A stretch of DNA of 64,000 nucleotides from Epithemia pelagica (taxonomy: Eukaryota; Bacillariophyta; Bacillariophyceae; Surirellales; Surirellaceae). A program made the translations under genes and the position numbers. Where the stretch lies: assembly GCA_946965045.2 (NCBI GenBank), contig OX337237.1, positions 1,674,001-1,738,000 on the forward strand. The letters run 5' to 3'. Below are positions 19,444 through 30,759 of the stretch, one piece after another. The notes below the pieces were generated by a model. That model was given only the letters and a program-made list of their open reading frames with translations, did no database searches and had not been told where the DNA came from. Positions within the stretch are counted from its first letter, which is position 1. Each line of letters starts with the position of its first letter.

Positions 19444-21872
19444 TCACTCATAGACATATTTCTTACTATGACGATCCTTCACATCTTCATCGGCCCGCCC
19501 GTCGATTTGTTCTCGGTAGGCAAATGCCTTGCTTGCAATCGCTCCACTGCGGAAATCGTCCAAGAATTGTGCCTTGTCCACCTTGCGTGATCTTCGAATA
19601 GTTTCTTCCCTGAGTTCCCGTGCCTTGCGTCGTTCGTTCAAGGCTTGTTGTACAATCTCACTGCCGCCGACACCCCATATTTCCATGGATTCAATCTCGA
19701 ACTGTTTGGCCGATGACGACGATGGACCGTTTCCAATACTGCTACTGCTGCGAATGCCCCCCGTTGGGTGACTGCTATTGCTGTGACTGGAAAAGGACGA
19801 TGACACATGATTCCGAGGAAGCAGTGATCCATTTTCAAAAGTCAAATCTTGACTGGCCGCCTGACATTCTTCCATGAGGTTTTCGGCTATGAACAATCGA
19901 GGTTGTTGCACCGTTCCACCAAAACCAATTCCATGTGCTTGTTGATCGTATCCTTTTGACCTCGCGTGAGAGTTGCAATACATGTAATTTTGGTCTCTTC
20001 CAGTGGGGCGATATACTGCCAAGGAATCGTACAGTTGAAACAAGAAGCAATCGGAATTACCATAGAAATCCTTTGTCTCTTTCCAGGTATGAGACGTAAA
20101 GGCACCGAATTCACCGCCCGATACGGATCTTATTAGCAACAGTGTGGGCCCACTGTAACCCAGCTAATGACGAAAAAGCGATGAGATAGCAAGGAAAGGA
20201 GAGAAAGAGAGATGAATGCGTGTAAGGATTGTGTTGAATCGACAACGAAGAATAGCTTTCTGGTCAACAACACAAACTGGGAGATCTAATACAAGACGCA
20301 AACAATGAAACTTACCAAAGCATTCAGGATGCGATTGAAGGACAGACCATCCGAGGCGGATGTATAGAGTCGAAAATAGGGCCCCATCAAAGCTGAGGAG
20401 GTGCACGCCAAGGCAAACAATCGCGGTCGATTGTCCAAAATGGAGGGCAATCGTTCTTCTTCTTCCTCATCCTCGTCGCCACTGACGGAAGGACGGTGAT
20501 TGGGAAATTCAAACGGTGTTCGTGTTGGTGGATGAGGCCGGCCCCAAAACAAGACATGAAACAAAAACGTGGGCAAAATGGCTGCAAAGAGAGGAGCCAC
20601 CACTTCGGACCATTCCACCACATCGGTCATTTCGATCGTGGCTGGGTCGTCATCCTTCCACCCAGCCTGGTTTTGCGTCAATATACCATGTCGATTGAGG
20701 CGAATCTTGGTCTTTTCCGTCAAGGAGTGTGCCATGGGAATCAACCCAGTCCGAAAGTCCGAGGAAGGTGCAAATTGTTTCAATAGGTCCTTGGATGCAA
20801 TGGTCAAGAGATCGATTTCGTCCTCTTCGTCTTTTCCATCATTCACTACATCCTCATATATGACGCTAGTGTTGTGATTCATATTCTGTATATTCTTCTT
20901 TTTTTCCAAGGCTTGAACAGCTTGTAAGAAGCCAGTGGCCAAGGCGAGTCGATAACCCATCTCCACAAGAGGTGCTGCTGGAATGGACCGATCTACGGAT
21001 TGTGGACTGGTCGACGTTGCTGTCGTAGTCGTCGATGACGGCTGTCGTTGTTGTTGTTGTTGTTGAAGGTGAACGGCATCAAACAAAACCTGCAAGGCAT
21101 GTTTGGATCCTCTTCGTGCCATATTGGCCATACCTTCAAACAAGTGTTCCAATCGAGCCTTACGCGTATACTCATCCACGGGTCCTGACCACGACGCTGG
21201 TTGTTGTTGTTGTGGTGGTGATGATGATGATGATTGCCCTGCCGGATTAGCCGTACTACTTGGACTGTCGCCGCTTCCATGATCTGTTGGTATGGTTGAA
21301 TACAGGGGGAGGTCTCCGGGTGCCTCACACGCAACTTGAAACAAGGAATTTCCCACATGCGTTCCATCCAAGATGAACTCTTCAACCATTTGAATCAGAG
21401 CACGACGTTCGTCTTGAGCTTTGGTTGAATTGGTGTTTGGCGAGGAGGATGCAGTGGTCGTGTCCTGCCTTGGTTGTTTTTGCTGTTTGCGATTTGGGGA
21501 AGAGCCATATCGTTCGGCCGCATACACATCTATGCCCATCATGCATTCGACGGCCCAATCCTGGAGGAACGAACGCGATGTGGTTGGTGCTGTGTTGCCA
21601 TTACTAGTCGTATCATTGTCGACAGCAGTGTAGGCGACCAACAATCGTTGGTAGGCACGATACAAGTGTCGCAATTCAGCATCGCCATAGGGGAATCGTT
21701 CACCCAACCATTTCAGGTCTGCTTGCTCATTGCTCAGGGCCGTCGAACTGGACGTCGTACCCATGATGTTGAGAGATGAGAATTTTGACGTTACAGTCTT
21801 CCAAAACAATTCTGGATGTACTCCAATGCGAGCACAAGGATCAAGAGAAGAACACAACTCTTCCAGCACCAT
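19444..21872 (-). CDS. TLDc-domain protein, MEAK7-like
   Basis: Two exons: 20316-21872 and 19444-20163, with a 152-bp intron (GTAAGT donor, CATTAG acceptor) lying inside the TLDc domain. The junction reads NALLGYSGPTLLLIRS. The full frame gives 758 aa from 21872; an in-frame ATG at 21764 would give 722 aa beginning MGTTSSST, an N-myristoylation-type start as in animal MEAK7/TLDC1, and I favour that start. TLDc signatures: LYTSASDGLSFNRIL, SGGEFGAFTSHTWKETKDFY, a CFLFQL strand, an IGFGG block and the terminal FEIESMEIWGVGG. Gln/Ser runs interrupt the middle. TLDc proteins protect against oxidative stress, regulate V-ATPase or act in lysosomal TOR signalling; the role in this organism is not known. 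Confidence 0.88.
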
Positions 21873-22299
21873 GTGCGAAATGGAAAATGGAATCGAAATG
21901 AAATCGGGAGTCGATTCTCCCGACCAATAAAAATGGATGTAAAAAAGTAAAAAATGAGCTCCATATTGGACAAAAAAAATGAAACACGATCTGTTTTGTG
22001 TTCAAATCTACGGAACCAAAAAAAGGACTTTTCGCCTATATTTATCGAAGTTAATGGCTCATTTTGGAAAATAAACTTTGATAATTCTCAGTTATAAGGA
22101 ATTTTCGCTTTTTTTGAGCAAACGTGATATGATTTTCGCGACCCACTTTTGCTTGCATCCCGGAACCACACACACACCTCTGCTTCTGCTTCCTCCATCC
22201 AAAAAATTATCAACCGCCAACGTCGTCCTTGGTGCAATCCCAGGTTTGTCTCTTTCATTTCCATCCTCGGTGGTGTGCAAGAAACAAACGCATTCAACC
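21873..22299. other. Divergent intergenic region (TLDc gene / UPF1)
   Basis: 427 bp shared by two divergent genes. AT-rich between about 21920 and 22090, with A and T runs; likely a shared promoter. An open frame runs upstream from the UPF1 start, but without coding character. Confidence 0.45.
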
Positions 22300-25200
22300 A
22301 TGGACAATTTAGACGATGACGACGAAGAGGTCGTCTACCGCAAAGATATTGTAAGCTTTTTGGATGATGACGATGAGGAAGAGGAAGAAGAAGAAGGCGA
22401 AGACGACGAGGAGGAAGAAGATGAGCTTTCGGATGTTTCCAACGGCGAGGAAGAAGAGGACGACGAGGATGAGGAAGAAGAGGAGGAAGACGAAGAAGAC
22501 GCGCGACTACAAGAGTTGTTGCTGGTAGATCACTATGATGAGGATAATTTGCCAGAATATGCCTGTCGTTATTGTGGAATTCACGATCCCTGCGCGGTGG
22601 CCAAATGTGTGGAAACCCAAAAGTGGCTTTGCAATGGTACGCAATCGGGAAACGGGTCTCACTTAGTTCATCATCTTGTGAAAAGTCGCAGTAACCAAGT
22701 ACAGCTTCATCCAGAATCACCTCTGGGAGATACAATCTTGGAATGCTACAATTGCTCGGCGCGAAACGTATTTGTTTTGGGATTTGTTCCAGCTGCCAGT
22801 GCTTCCAACTCTGTTGTGGTGTTGTTGTGTCGCGTGTGTGTCGAAACAGTACCCGCTCTTAAAGACATGGACTGGGACTTGTCTCAGTGGCATCCATTGA
22901 TCCAGGATCGGCAATTCTTGCCCTGGCTCTTGTCAGTTCCATCGGCCGCCTTGCAAGCTCGCGCTCGACAAGTGGGCGCGTCGCAAATGACGCGCCTCGA
23001 GGAATTATGGAAGCGTAAACCAACCGCTCAGTTTGCGGATTTGTTCAAGAAGCAGACCGATGGTGAAGGGGGAGAAGACGACGATGGACTGGAATTAGAA
23101 TTAACACCGACTCAGCAGCGATATGAAGATGGCTTTCACTATCAGAATATTTTGGCTCCCTTGGTCAAAATGGAAGCCGATTACGATCGTCAAATGAAGG
23201 AATCTCTCACCGAAGAGTCGATATCCGTTGAGTGGGATGTGAGTTTATCGGGGAAATGGGTTGCCAAATTCTCGTTCCATCGTATGACGGCTGAATCACG
23301 GGTCGTTGTTGGGGATGAATTGCGTCTCAAGTTGGGGCCCGGAGCTCAGTTCCTCAACCAGGGACAACCGTGGGAGGGAATCGGCTATGTCAAATCGATC
23401 TTGGATGGACAAGTGGAACTAGAACTGCGCAATAGTCACTCCACATCGTCGTCGAAAGATGGCAACGCCAAGAACAAAAATGGCACCAACAGCAATAACA
23501 ATGGAGGCAATATCCCTCAAAACATTGCCGATGATTACATTGTGGAATACATTTGGAAGTCGACCTCCTATGATCGAATGCAAAACGCCCTTAAAACTTT
23601 TGCTATTGATGATACATCGGTAACCGGATACATTTATCACAAAGTACTCGGACATTCCGTCGAAGAGCAGCGCATTGCTACCGCCAAAGTCCCCACGACT
23701 GAGGCCGAATTCTCTGTACCGGGCCTCCCGCCGCTCAATGAGTCACAACGCTTGGCGGTAGCCGCTGTCTTGCAACGCCCCCTATCCTTGATCCAAGGAC
23801 CACCCGGAACTGGGAAAACCGTCACCTCGGCCACACTGGTGTATCATTTGACCAAACAAAACATGGGACAAGTGCTGGTTACCGCACCCTCCAATGTGGC
23901 TGTGGATCAGTTGACCGAGAAAATTGCAGCCACGGGCTTGCGAGTGGTGCGATTGGCGAGTAAAACGCGGGAAGCGCAAAATGTCACATCGGTCGATCAC
24001 TTGTGTTTGCATGTCATGGTTCCGTTGGCTTCGGATGAGTTTCAGAAATTGCAGCGACTGAAGGACGATTTCGGAGAGTTGACGGAACGCGATGCTCGGA
24101 AATACCGAGCATTGCGAAACAAGACAGAACGCGAGATTCTGCAGGCGGCCGATGTCATTTGTTGTACATGTGTCGGTGCAGGTGACCCGCGCCTCAAGCA
24201 TTTGCGATTTCGCCAGGTGTTGATTGACGAAGCAACACAGGCTATTGAGGCGGAGGCGTTGATTCCCATTGCCATGGGGGCCAAACAAGTGGTGTTTGTG
24301 GGTGATCATTGCCAATTGGGACCAGTGGTCATGTACAAACCGGCTGCCAAAGCCGGTTTGACGCAGTCCATGTTTGAACGTTTGGTGTTGATTGGCAATC
24401 GACCCATTCGATTGCAGGTGCAATATCGTATGCATCCAGCCTTATCCGAATTTCCCTCTAATATGTTTTATGAAGGATCTTTGCAGAACGGTGTCACGGA
24501 AGCTGACCGTGAATTGCTCACCACACCAGGATACACGGGTAAGGAAGACTTCCCTTGGCCTGTCCCTGGTAAGCCGATGTTCTTTTATTCGATTCTCGGG
24601 ATGGAAGAAATTTCGGCTTCGGGTACTTCGTATTTGAACCGCACGGAAGCGTCCTATGTGGAAAAGATTGTTACGCATTTGTTGCGAATGGGTGTGACTC
24701 CGTCGCAGATTGGCGTGATTACGCCCTACGATGGACAGAAGAAATATGTCTTCGAACACATGCGTCGAGCTGGGCCTTTGGTGACCACACTTTATGAAAC
24801 TATTGAAGTAGCGTCCGTGGATGCTTTCCAGGGGCGGGAAAAGGATTTTATCTTGGTATCCTGTGTTCGTTCTTCGGAGTCACAAGGAATTGGTTTTCTG
24901 TCGGATCCGCGTCGTTTGAATGTGGCGTTGACACGCGCCCGATTGGGAATTATTCTTCTTGGAAATCCTCGTGTTTTGAGTAAAAACCCTTTGTGGGCAG
25001 CTCTCTTGTTGCATTTCAAAGAACACGAATGTTTGGTCGAAGGACCTCATTTGCAGAATTTGCAGGCGTGTGCACACATGACATTTCCTCGTCCAAAACG
25101 CGATCCCGCCCGCGACCCTCGTTATGCCTTTACAGCCTTGGCCCGCGGTGGATGGGATGTCGTGCGCTGGGATGAATCTGCTCATTACAATCATCATCAC

Positions 25201-25596
25201 AGTCGTGGCCGCAACAGCAACAACAATGCCGCCGGCTTTGGTCGATCTTCTGGTTCCGATTCTCGATTTGATCCGCGCTACAATGAAAACAACAACAGCA
25301 ACAACAATAACAACGTATATGGATCTAACACGAGTGGCGGTAGCAACTTGCCGATTCCGAGCTTTGCACCTCTCCCTACTTACAATGCTGGTGGAGGTGG
25401 TGCAGGTGATGACTTGAGTAGTGTTGGCGGAGACAGTGCCTACGACTCTCAGTACGGAAACAGCCGAGGAGGAAGTCTGTATTCCCAACAACAGCGTAAT
25501 CACAAGGATCACCGGAACCATCCTGCTTCCCTATCGGGATTCTATGTGGGCGGAGCTCCGGATGGAAGTTACTACAGCAGCAACAACGGAAAGTAG
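22300..25596 (+). CDS. UPF1: UPF1 RNA helicase, nonsense-mediated decay
   Basis: Intron-free, 1098 aa from the ATG at 22300 (the frame is open to 22078, but that part is not conserved in character). An acidic N-terminus with long Glu/Asp runs (residues 1-75) is followed by the Cys/His zinc domain that binds UPF2 (from YACRYC near 85 to about 212; Cys-x2-Cys pairs CRYCG, CYNC and CRVC visible). The SF1 helicase core has Walker A GPPGTGKT at 500-507, DEAT near 643, GDHCQLGP near 668, QYRMHP near 709, SVDAFQGRE near 840 and NVALTRAR near 876. The C-terminal 150 residues are Asn/Gly/Ser-rich. UPF1 is the ATP-dependent 5'-3' helicase of nonsense-mediated mRNA decay. The motif set is complete, so it should be active. 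Confidence 0.97.
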   Translation: MDNLDDDDEEVVYRKDIVSFLDDDDEEEEEEEGEDDEEEEDELSDVSNGEEEEDDEDEEEEEEDEEDARLQELLLVDHYDEDNLPEYACRYCGIHDPCAVAKCVETQKWLCNGTQSGNGSHLVHHLVKSRSNQVQLHPESPLGDTILECYNCSARNVFVLGFVPAASASNSVVVLLCRVCVETVPALKDMDWDLSQWHPLIQDRQFLPWLLSVPSAALQARARQVGASQMTRLEELWKRKPTAQFADLFKKQTDGEGGEDDDGLELELTPTQQRYEDGFHYQNILAPLVKMEADYDRQMKESLTEESISVEWDVSLSGKWVAKFSFHRMTAESRVVVGDELRLKLGPGAQFLNQGQPWEGIGYVKSILDGQVELELRNSHSTSSSKDGNAKNKNGTNSNNNGGNIPQNIADDYIVEYIWKSTSYDRMQNALKTFAIDDTSVTGYIYHKVLGHSVEEQRIATAKVPTTEAEFSVPGLPPLNESQRLAVAAVLQRPLSLIQGPPGTGKTVTSATLVYHLTKQNMGQVLVTAPSNVAVDQLTEKIAATGLRVVRLASKTREAQNVTSVDHLCLHVMVPLASDEFQKLQRLKDDFGELTERDARKYRALRNKTEREILQAADVICCTCVGAGDPRLKHLRFRQVLIDEATQAIEAEALIPIAMGAKQVVFVGDHCQLGPVVMYKPAAKAGLTQSMFERLVLIGNRPIRLQVQYRMHPALSEFPSNMFYEGSLQNGVTEADRELLTTPGYTGKEDFPWPVPGKPMFFYSILGMEEISASGTSYLNRTEASYVEKIVTHLLRMGVTPSQIGVITPYDGQKKYVFEHMRRAGPLVTTLYETIEVASVDAFQGREKDFILVSCVRSSESQGIGFLSDPRRLNVALTRARLGIILLGNPRVLSKNPLWAALLLHFKEHECLVEGPHLQNLQACAHMTFPRPKRDPARDPRYAFTALARGGWDVVRWDESAHYNHHHSRGRNSNNNAAGFGRSSGSDSRFDPRYNENNNSNNNNNVYGSNTSGGSNLPIPSFAPLPTYNAGGGGAGDDLSSVGGDSAYDSQYGNSRGGSLYSQQQRNHKDHRNHPASLSGFYVGGAPDGSYYSSNNGK

Positions 25597-27312
25597 TAAC
25601 AATGCCATGCCAGGGAATAAGAATTTCTCGCATTTTCGCGATGGATCTACAATTCCCAAACAACCTACCATTTATATCATCACGCACACACACACTACCA
25701 CGAAGAAGAATTTCAAAAACACCATGACGTTTGACATGATCATGAGAAATGTGAGTGTGGAGAATGAGAATCAGGAAAGGTACTTGCGTCTAATGTGCAC
25801 CTGTACATGCGAAAAGAACGCAAACAGTGAAGAATAGTACCTTCTTGGTTCTGGGGTCATGAACTGCAAGGCCGAGTCTTCTTTTGAAAACTCTAGAATA
25901 CAGTCGTAGCCGATGCAATCTCCACGCGTCATGCCGTCAACGGAGCTCCGGTTGCAACAGACAACGCTCAGTTTCTTCAATATAGGTTCATCAAGATTGT
26001 CTTTGGAGAATACCTGTTGCTGAATGTTTTGCACTGACTGGGCTTCCCACGCACACATTCAACTTGTGGTTGTTTGTCGGGTCTTTATATGTTACATGAA
26101 TACAACCGAATAATCTTAGTAAATGTGAAAACTATCAACTTGTCAATCAGAACCAGCAGGTTTGGGTGTTGTTTCACCGTGGAAGTGTGGAGGTGGAGGC
26201 CCCCTTCTCTCGACATTTCAAAAGACTTCTCGCTGTGCGCTCGATTTGAACCTACGGTAGAGATGAAAATCGATAGTCGAGAAACAAGGTCGATATCCAG
26301 GATCTGAGAGTCAATCACAAATCAGAAAAGAAGGAATTCCGGCATAGCCAAGCGAGAGATATCTTTCGATGCTGTCAATGTGTGGATTCTAGATGCTGTG
26401 CAAACAAAAGGCATGGATCGCATTTGAGTTCATGCGAAACAATACCCCTCTCTCGCGGGAACGTGTTTCTTGTCCTGTTCTTTCTTGTGTAATAAATTGG
26501 TACGAGGCACTTTCCTCCTGCTTTGATGTGTTGCGTAATGGTACAGAAAATTGTGAGGGTCGCCCTCTCATCAAGAGTTCCCCCAAGGATCTACTCCTAC
26601 GAAATAACGTTTATGACAGATAGGCAATTCTAATAATTTCTCAGACACACATGTTTCGAGTTTCGAGACAAGCTCATCATTGCCTTGAAGGCATTTCGTA
26701 TGCATAAGAGCTCGTAATTGTATAGCCCCAGAAATCCAATTAGACGCGGAGTGTCAATGATATTTCGAGCGGTTATGGGGGTCATAGATGCTTTAGTTCT
26801 CTTCGAAGGGATCCTTTTGTCACTTTTTCAGAGGATGAAACAGAGGATGCACGATCCAGGGCATAACATCCTTTAGACCATAAAGTGCGGAGTGAAGCAA
26901 GAAAAATACCTTTTGAGGAACTATATCGTACCTTCACATTAATTCAAGCGATCGAGCCAAACTTTTGATGGGCGAAGCGTTGGATGATTTCATTACGCAC
27001 GAAGATCCAGGATTTTTTTGATCTGCGAACCGTCGAATGAGAAGATAAGCAGATTGGAGTTGCAACAATAAAGACACAAGATCCACAAAGATGACCAAGG
27101 CTACTAGCTCCTACGTCGAGCTACGGAATCCTAAGATACCAATGCCATTTTTTGTACCAGGACCTACGACGGGCCACACGGCGGCGAGTTTGCTTTAAAA
27201 AGATACCTTTGATTGGTATCACAAATCCATTTCTGGTCAAGATCAGAAGCAAATCTTGGCAGCTTCAGTGTTTGTTCCTCGATCGTTGCTCTTCGCGACG
27301 GTACAACCCCAA
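25597..27312. other. Long intergenic region
   Basis: 1.7 kb between UPF1 and the broken glycoside-hydrolase-type gene. Apart from a doubtful ORF at 25771-26058 (listed separately) I see no coding, repeat or RNA feature. Confidence 0.4.
25771..26058 (-). CDS. Doubtful small ORF
   Basis: 95 codons from an ATG at 26058. The first 75 residues have plausible composition (NIQQQVFSKDNLDEPILKKL; DCILEFSKEDSALQF), and an AGAAG|GTACTA splice-like site falls where composition worsens. No family recognised and no second exon identified. It may be random. Confidence 0.2.
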   Translation of the reverse strand: MCAWEAQSVQNIQQQVFSKDNLDEPILKKLSVVCCNRSSVDGMTRGDCIGYDCILEFSKEDSALQFMTPEPRRYYSSLFAFFSHVQVHIRRKYLS

Positions 27313-30222
27313 GATGGTGCTCTTCAAGACTTCGACGTTCTTCCTCTTTTTTCTCCCTTGCTCCTTTCCCAAGCATTTGGTTTGGAGGTGACGGAATTCC
27401 GGTTGATCAATGCAGCTACCGACGAAGACTTGGGTCGCTTGGACGACGGTGCGGTGGTCAACATCAACGGGTATAACTCGCTTAGTGTCGAGGCCATAAC
27501 AAGTCCAGCATCCGTCGGATCTGTTCGCTTTGATCTCGACGGAACCACAAACTCGCAGACCGAGAATGTTGCTCCGTACGCTCTTCATGGCGACTCCCAA
27601 GGTAACTTTGCCGCTGAACCAGCCCTACAAGATCCGGGAACACACACCATCGCCGCCACCCCATTCCCTTTAGCTAACCGAGAAGGTTCAGCGGGAACTC
27701 CTCTCACCATTGAAATTGAGATTGTGGACTGGACGGAGCCCGTTCCCACCGTGTCTCCTCAACCAACCCCCGCTCCCGCGCCACTTCCGGTCGCAGACAC
27801 CGATGTTGAACCTTACCAAGCTTCTGCTGATGGTACACTCAATGGAGAACTCAAGGTCTGGCACAAAATCACCATTGGATTTAGAGGACCCTCTTCAAGT
27901 GAAACAGACAACCCGAATCCCTTCACATACTATCGTCTCGATGTCACCTTCACGAGCGACACGTCAGGAGCTGTGTTCGTTGTTCCCGGCTATTTTGCTG
28001 CCGATGGCAACGCTGCCAACAGTGGGGCAACCTCTGGCAATGTGTGGTTGGCGCACTTTGCACCAAGCGAGACTGGTACCTGGCAATGGATCGCTTCATT
28101 CAAAAAAGGGAATAACGTTGCCCAAAATGGAGGTTCTGACACAGCGGGATTTTTCGACGGTGCCAATGGTGATTTTTAAGTTGTTGCATCGGACAAAACG
28201 GGTCGAGACCATCGTGGCAAGGGTCGTCTCATGTATGTCGGCGAGCACCACCTTCAGTTCGCGGGGACAGGTGAATGGTTCCTCAAGGCTGGGGCAGACG
28301 CTCCAGAGAACTTCTTGGCCTACGATGACTACGACAACACCCCCAATATCGGGTCTCGACGCAAATCATGGTCGCCACACTTGGCCGACTACAACGAAAA
28401 CGACCGTGACCCAACCTTTGCCAATGGTAAAGGAAAGGCCATTATCGGGGCCATCAACTACCTGGCCAACAAAGGAATGAATGTTTTTAGCTTCTTGCCC
28501 ATGAACATTGCCGTTGATGACAAGAATGTCTTTCCGTACATCTCCGATGATTCGGATGACAGACTTCGTATTGATGTTTCCAAGACTGCTCAATGGGAGG
28601 TTCTTTTTGAACACGCGGACCACATTGGTATGTACCTCCATTTCAAAACACAGGAAACAGAGAACGACCAACTTTTAGATGGTGGTGCCCTGGGAAATGA
28701 GCGCAAGCTTTACTACCGTGAACTAGTTGCGCGTTTCGGTCACCATCTTGCTCTGAACTGGAACCTTGGTGAAGAGAACACGAACACGAATGCCCAGCGA
28801 AAGGAGTTTGCCGACTATTTCAAAGCCATTGACCCGTATCAGCATCTAGTCGTGATTCATTCCTATCCCAACCAGAAACAAGGAGTTTACGCACCGCTCT
28901 TGGGATATGCTACCTTCGATGGAGCTTCTCTTCAGTCCGGCAAGACCAGTGTGTTTGCAGATACGCTTGAATGGGTCACAAGATCTGCTGCAGCTGGTCG
29001 TAACTGGGTTGTTGCCAACGACGAGCAGGGAAGTGCTAACTCGGGTGTAGTCCCAGATGCCAACGATTTTAATCATGACATTGTTCGAAAGGACGTTTTG
29101 TGGGGAAACATTATGGCAGGTACGTAATGGTCTCTCCGTAATCTGCGTTGAAGTGCAACTTTTTCTGACCAGTCTTACAGGAGGAGCGGGTGTTGAGTAC
29201 TACTTTGGATATTCCTATGACCACAGCGACTTGACGTGCCAAGACTTACGAAGCCGCGACAACATGTGGACTCAGTCCAAATATGCCTTGGACTTTTTCA
29301 CGAATAATGGTATTCCTTTCTGGGGTAAGAGTGCTGTCAGATAAAAAGTGAAGGAAATTGCTGTTGTGGTCATGTCGCTTACTGATATGCGCGTTCCTTT
29401 CTAGAAATGTCGAACCAAAATGCCTTGTTGTCAAGTAACAGTGACAACTGGTGCCTGTCCACTGCCGACAAGAGCACCATTGTTGTTTACTTGATTGACG
29501 GAGGCACTGATACCATTGATCTTTCGACGATCGGATCAAACAATTACGTCTACACCGTCAAGTGGTACGACCCCTTGACGGGCGACGGCCTTCTCAATGG
29601 TTCTGTAACGAGCTTGACGGCCAATCCGAATCGAGGACTGGGGAACGCCCCGAGCAACCCCAACGGGTAGGATTGGGCCATTTTGTTGACCAGTCAAATT
29701 GCGGCACCCACTCCTCTCCCGACTCCCGCCCCGGTTGTTCCCAGTGCACCTCCCACTCGTAGCCCCACTCCAGCTCCAGTGGTGAGTCCGACGCTTCCTC
29801 CCGCACCTCCCACTGGTACTCCTACTCCAGCGCCAGTGGTGAATCCTCCCGCACCGGTGGTGACTGGATTTGCCATTTGGGATGCTCAAGACGACACCAA
29901 CTTGATTGCGGACATCCAAGACGGCGACACATACACACGTTCCCAATTGGGATCGTTCCAGCTCAACGTGGAAGCCATTACCAACCCTCCGGATGTCAGC
30001 GAATTCAGAGTCAAACTTGAAAGCAACGCGTTCCCTTCTCGTACCGAGTCGGTTACTCCCTACATGCTTTTTGGTGATAACAGCAACGGCAACATCTACC
30101 CTCCCGTAAACGGAAGTTGGCAAGTTGGACAGCAATACACGATCAAGGTAACCATCATCCAGAAGTCATCCGATCAGGCAATCAGTACCGCTGTCGAGAT
30201 TTCATTTTTCATTAGTGAGTAA
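27313..30222 (+). pseudogene. Broken secreted DUF5060 / apiosidase-like (DUF4038) / collagen-binding-like protein
   Basis: The reading frame can be followed for about 2.9 kb but is damaged. A signal peptide starts at the ATG at 27313 (MVLFKTSTFFLFF) in one frame; the rest continues in another, with the switch falling in a run of six T near 27350. In-frame stops occur at 28177-28179 (TAA, after DGANGDF, before VVASDKTG) and 29668-29670 (TAG, before DWAILL). Two introns keep good signals: 29120-29180 and 29325-29404. Domain order: a beta-type module (LINAATDEDL...TENVAPYALHGD), a Pro/Thr linker, DUF5060 (from GELKVWHKITIGF), an apiosidase-like TIM-barrel region (ENFLAYDDYDNTP, LNWNLGEENTNTN), a Collagen_bind_2-like domain (YTVKWYDPLTG), another Pro/Thr linker and a second copy of the first module (TESVTPYMLFGD). 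Probably once a secreted polysaccharide-acting protein. Assembly error is possible. Confidence 0.75.
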
Positions 30223-30759
30223 AGTACACAAGGAAATCAAGAGGCCGCGTGATCCATAAAGCTCTCATTTCTCCACATATGAACAACCCAAAATATGAGC
30301 CTTACATCCATTCGGTAGCATTGATAACGAGAGATATAGTTCCATGAGTCGACACAACATCAAGCCCTCGTCGTACGTGGAGACTAGAGTGGTGTCCTAG
30401 CCCCGTCTTCTACGACGCCGTCGCCATCGTCAAGATTTTGTGTGCTAATGAAAGAACAATACACCCCATCGGTATATCCGTATGAAAACATCATTTAATG
30501 ATAATATGCAAAAAGATTTGAGCGTTGAGTTGTTGGAATCCCAGACGTCCGCCCTGACTACCCCCAGCGGGGGTGGATTTGATGGTGTAATTTTGTTTCA
30601 ACGAAATTAGTATCCGAAAGACCCCCGCTGGGGAATACGATCTGACGATGAGCAGACGTGTGGCAAACGTGAGATCTTTTTTTTCGTGATCTTTTTTGTG
30701 CGGGATGACGATGGGCTACGACTACGATGGGGTATACCTAATCCAGCCAGCCAGAAAGC
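30223..30759. other. Intergenic region with a G/C hairpin
   Basis: 537 bp between the broken gene and the nuclease gene. It contains the inverted repeat listed separately; otherwise featureless. Confidence 0.5.
30562..30633. repeat. Perfect 13-bp inverted repeat
   Basis: CCCCAGCGGGGGT at 30562-30574 is exactly complementary to ACCCCCGCTGGGG at 30621-30633, with a 46-nt loop. The stem is very GC-rich in an AT-richer gap. It could be the remnant of a small inverted-repeat transposon or an RNA hairpin; no target duplication was found. Confidence 0.7.

Noticed and set aside
28177-28179. TAA at 28177 as intron or recoded codon
   Set aside because: No GT-AG pair brackets it, the protein is continuous across it, and a second nonsense codon and a frameshift occur in the same gene; nonsense mutation is simpler.
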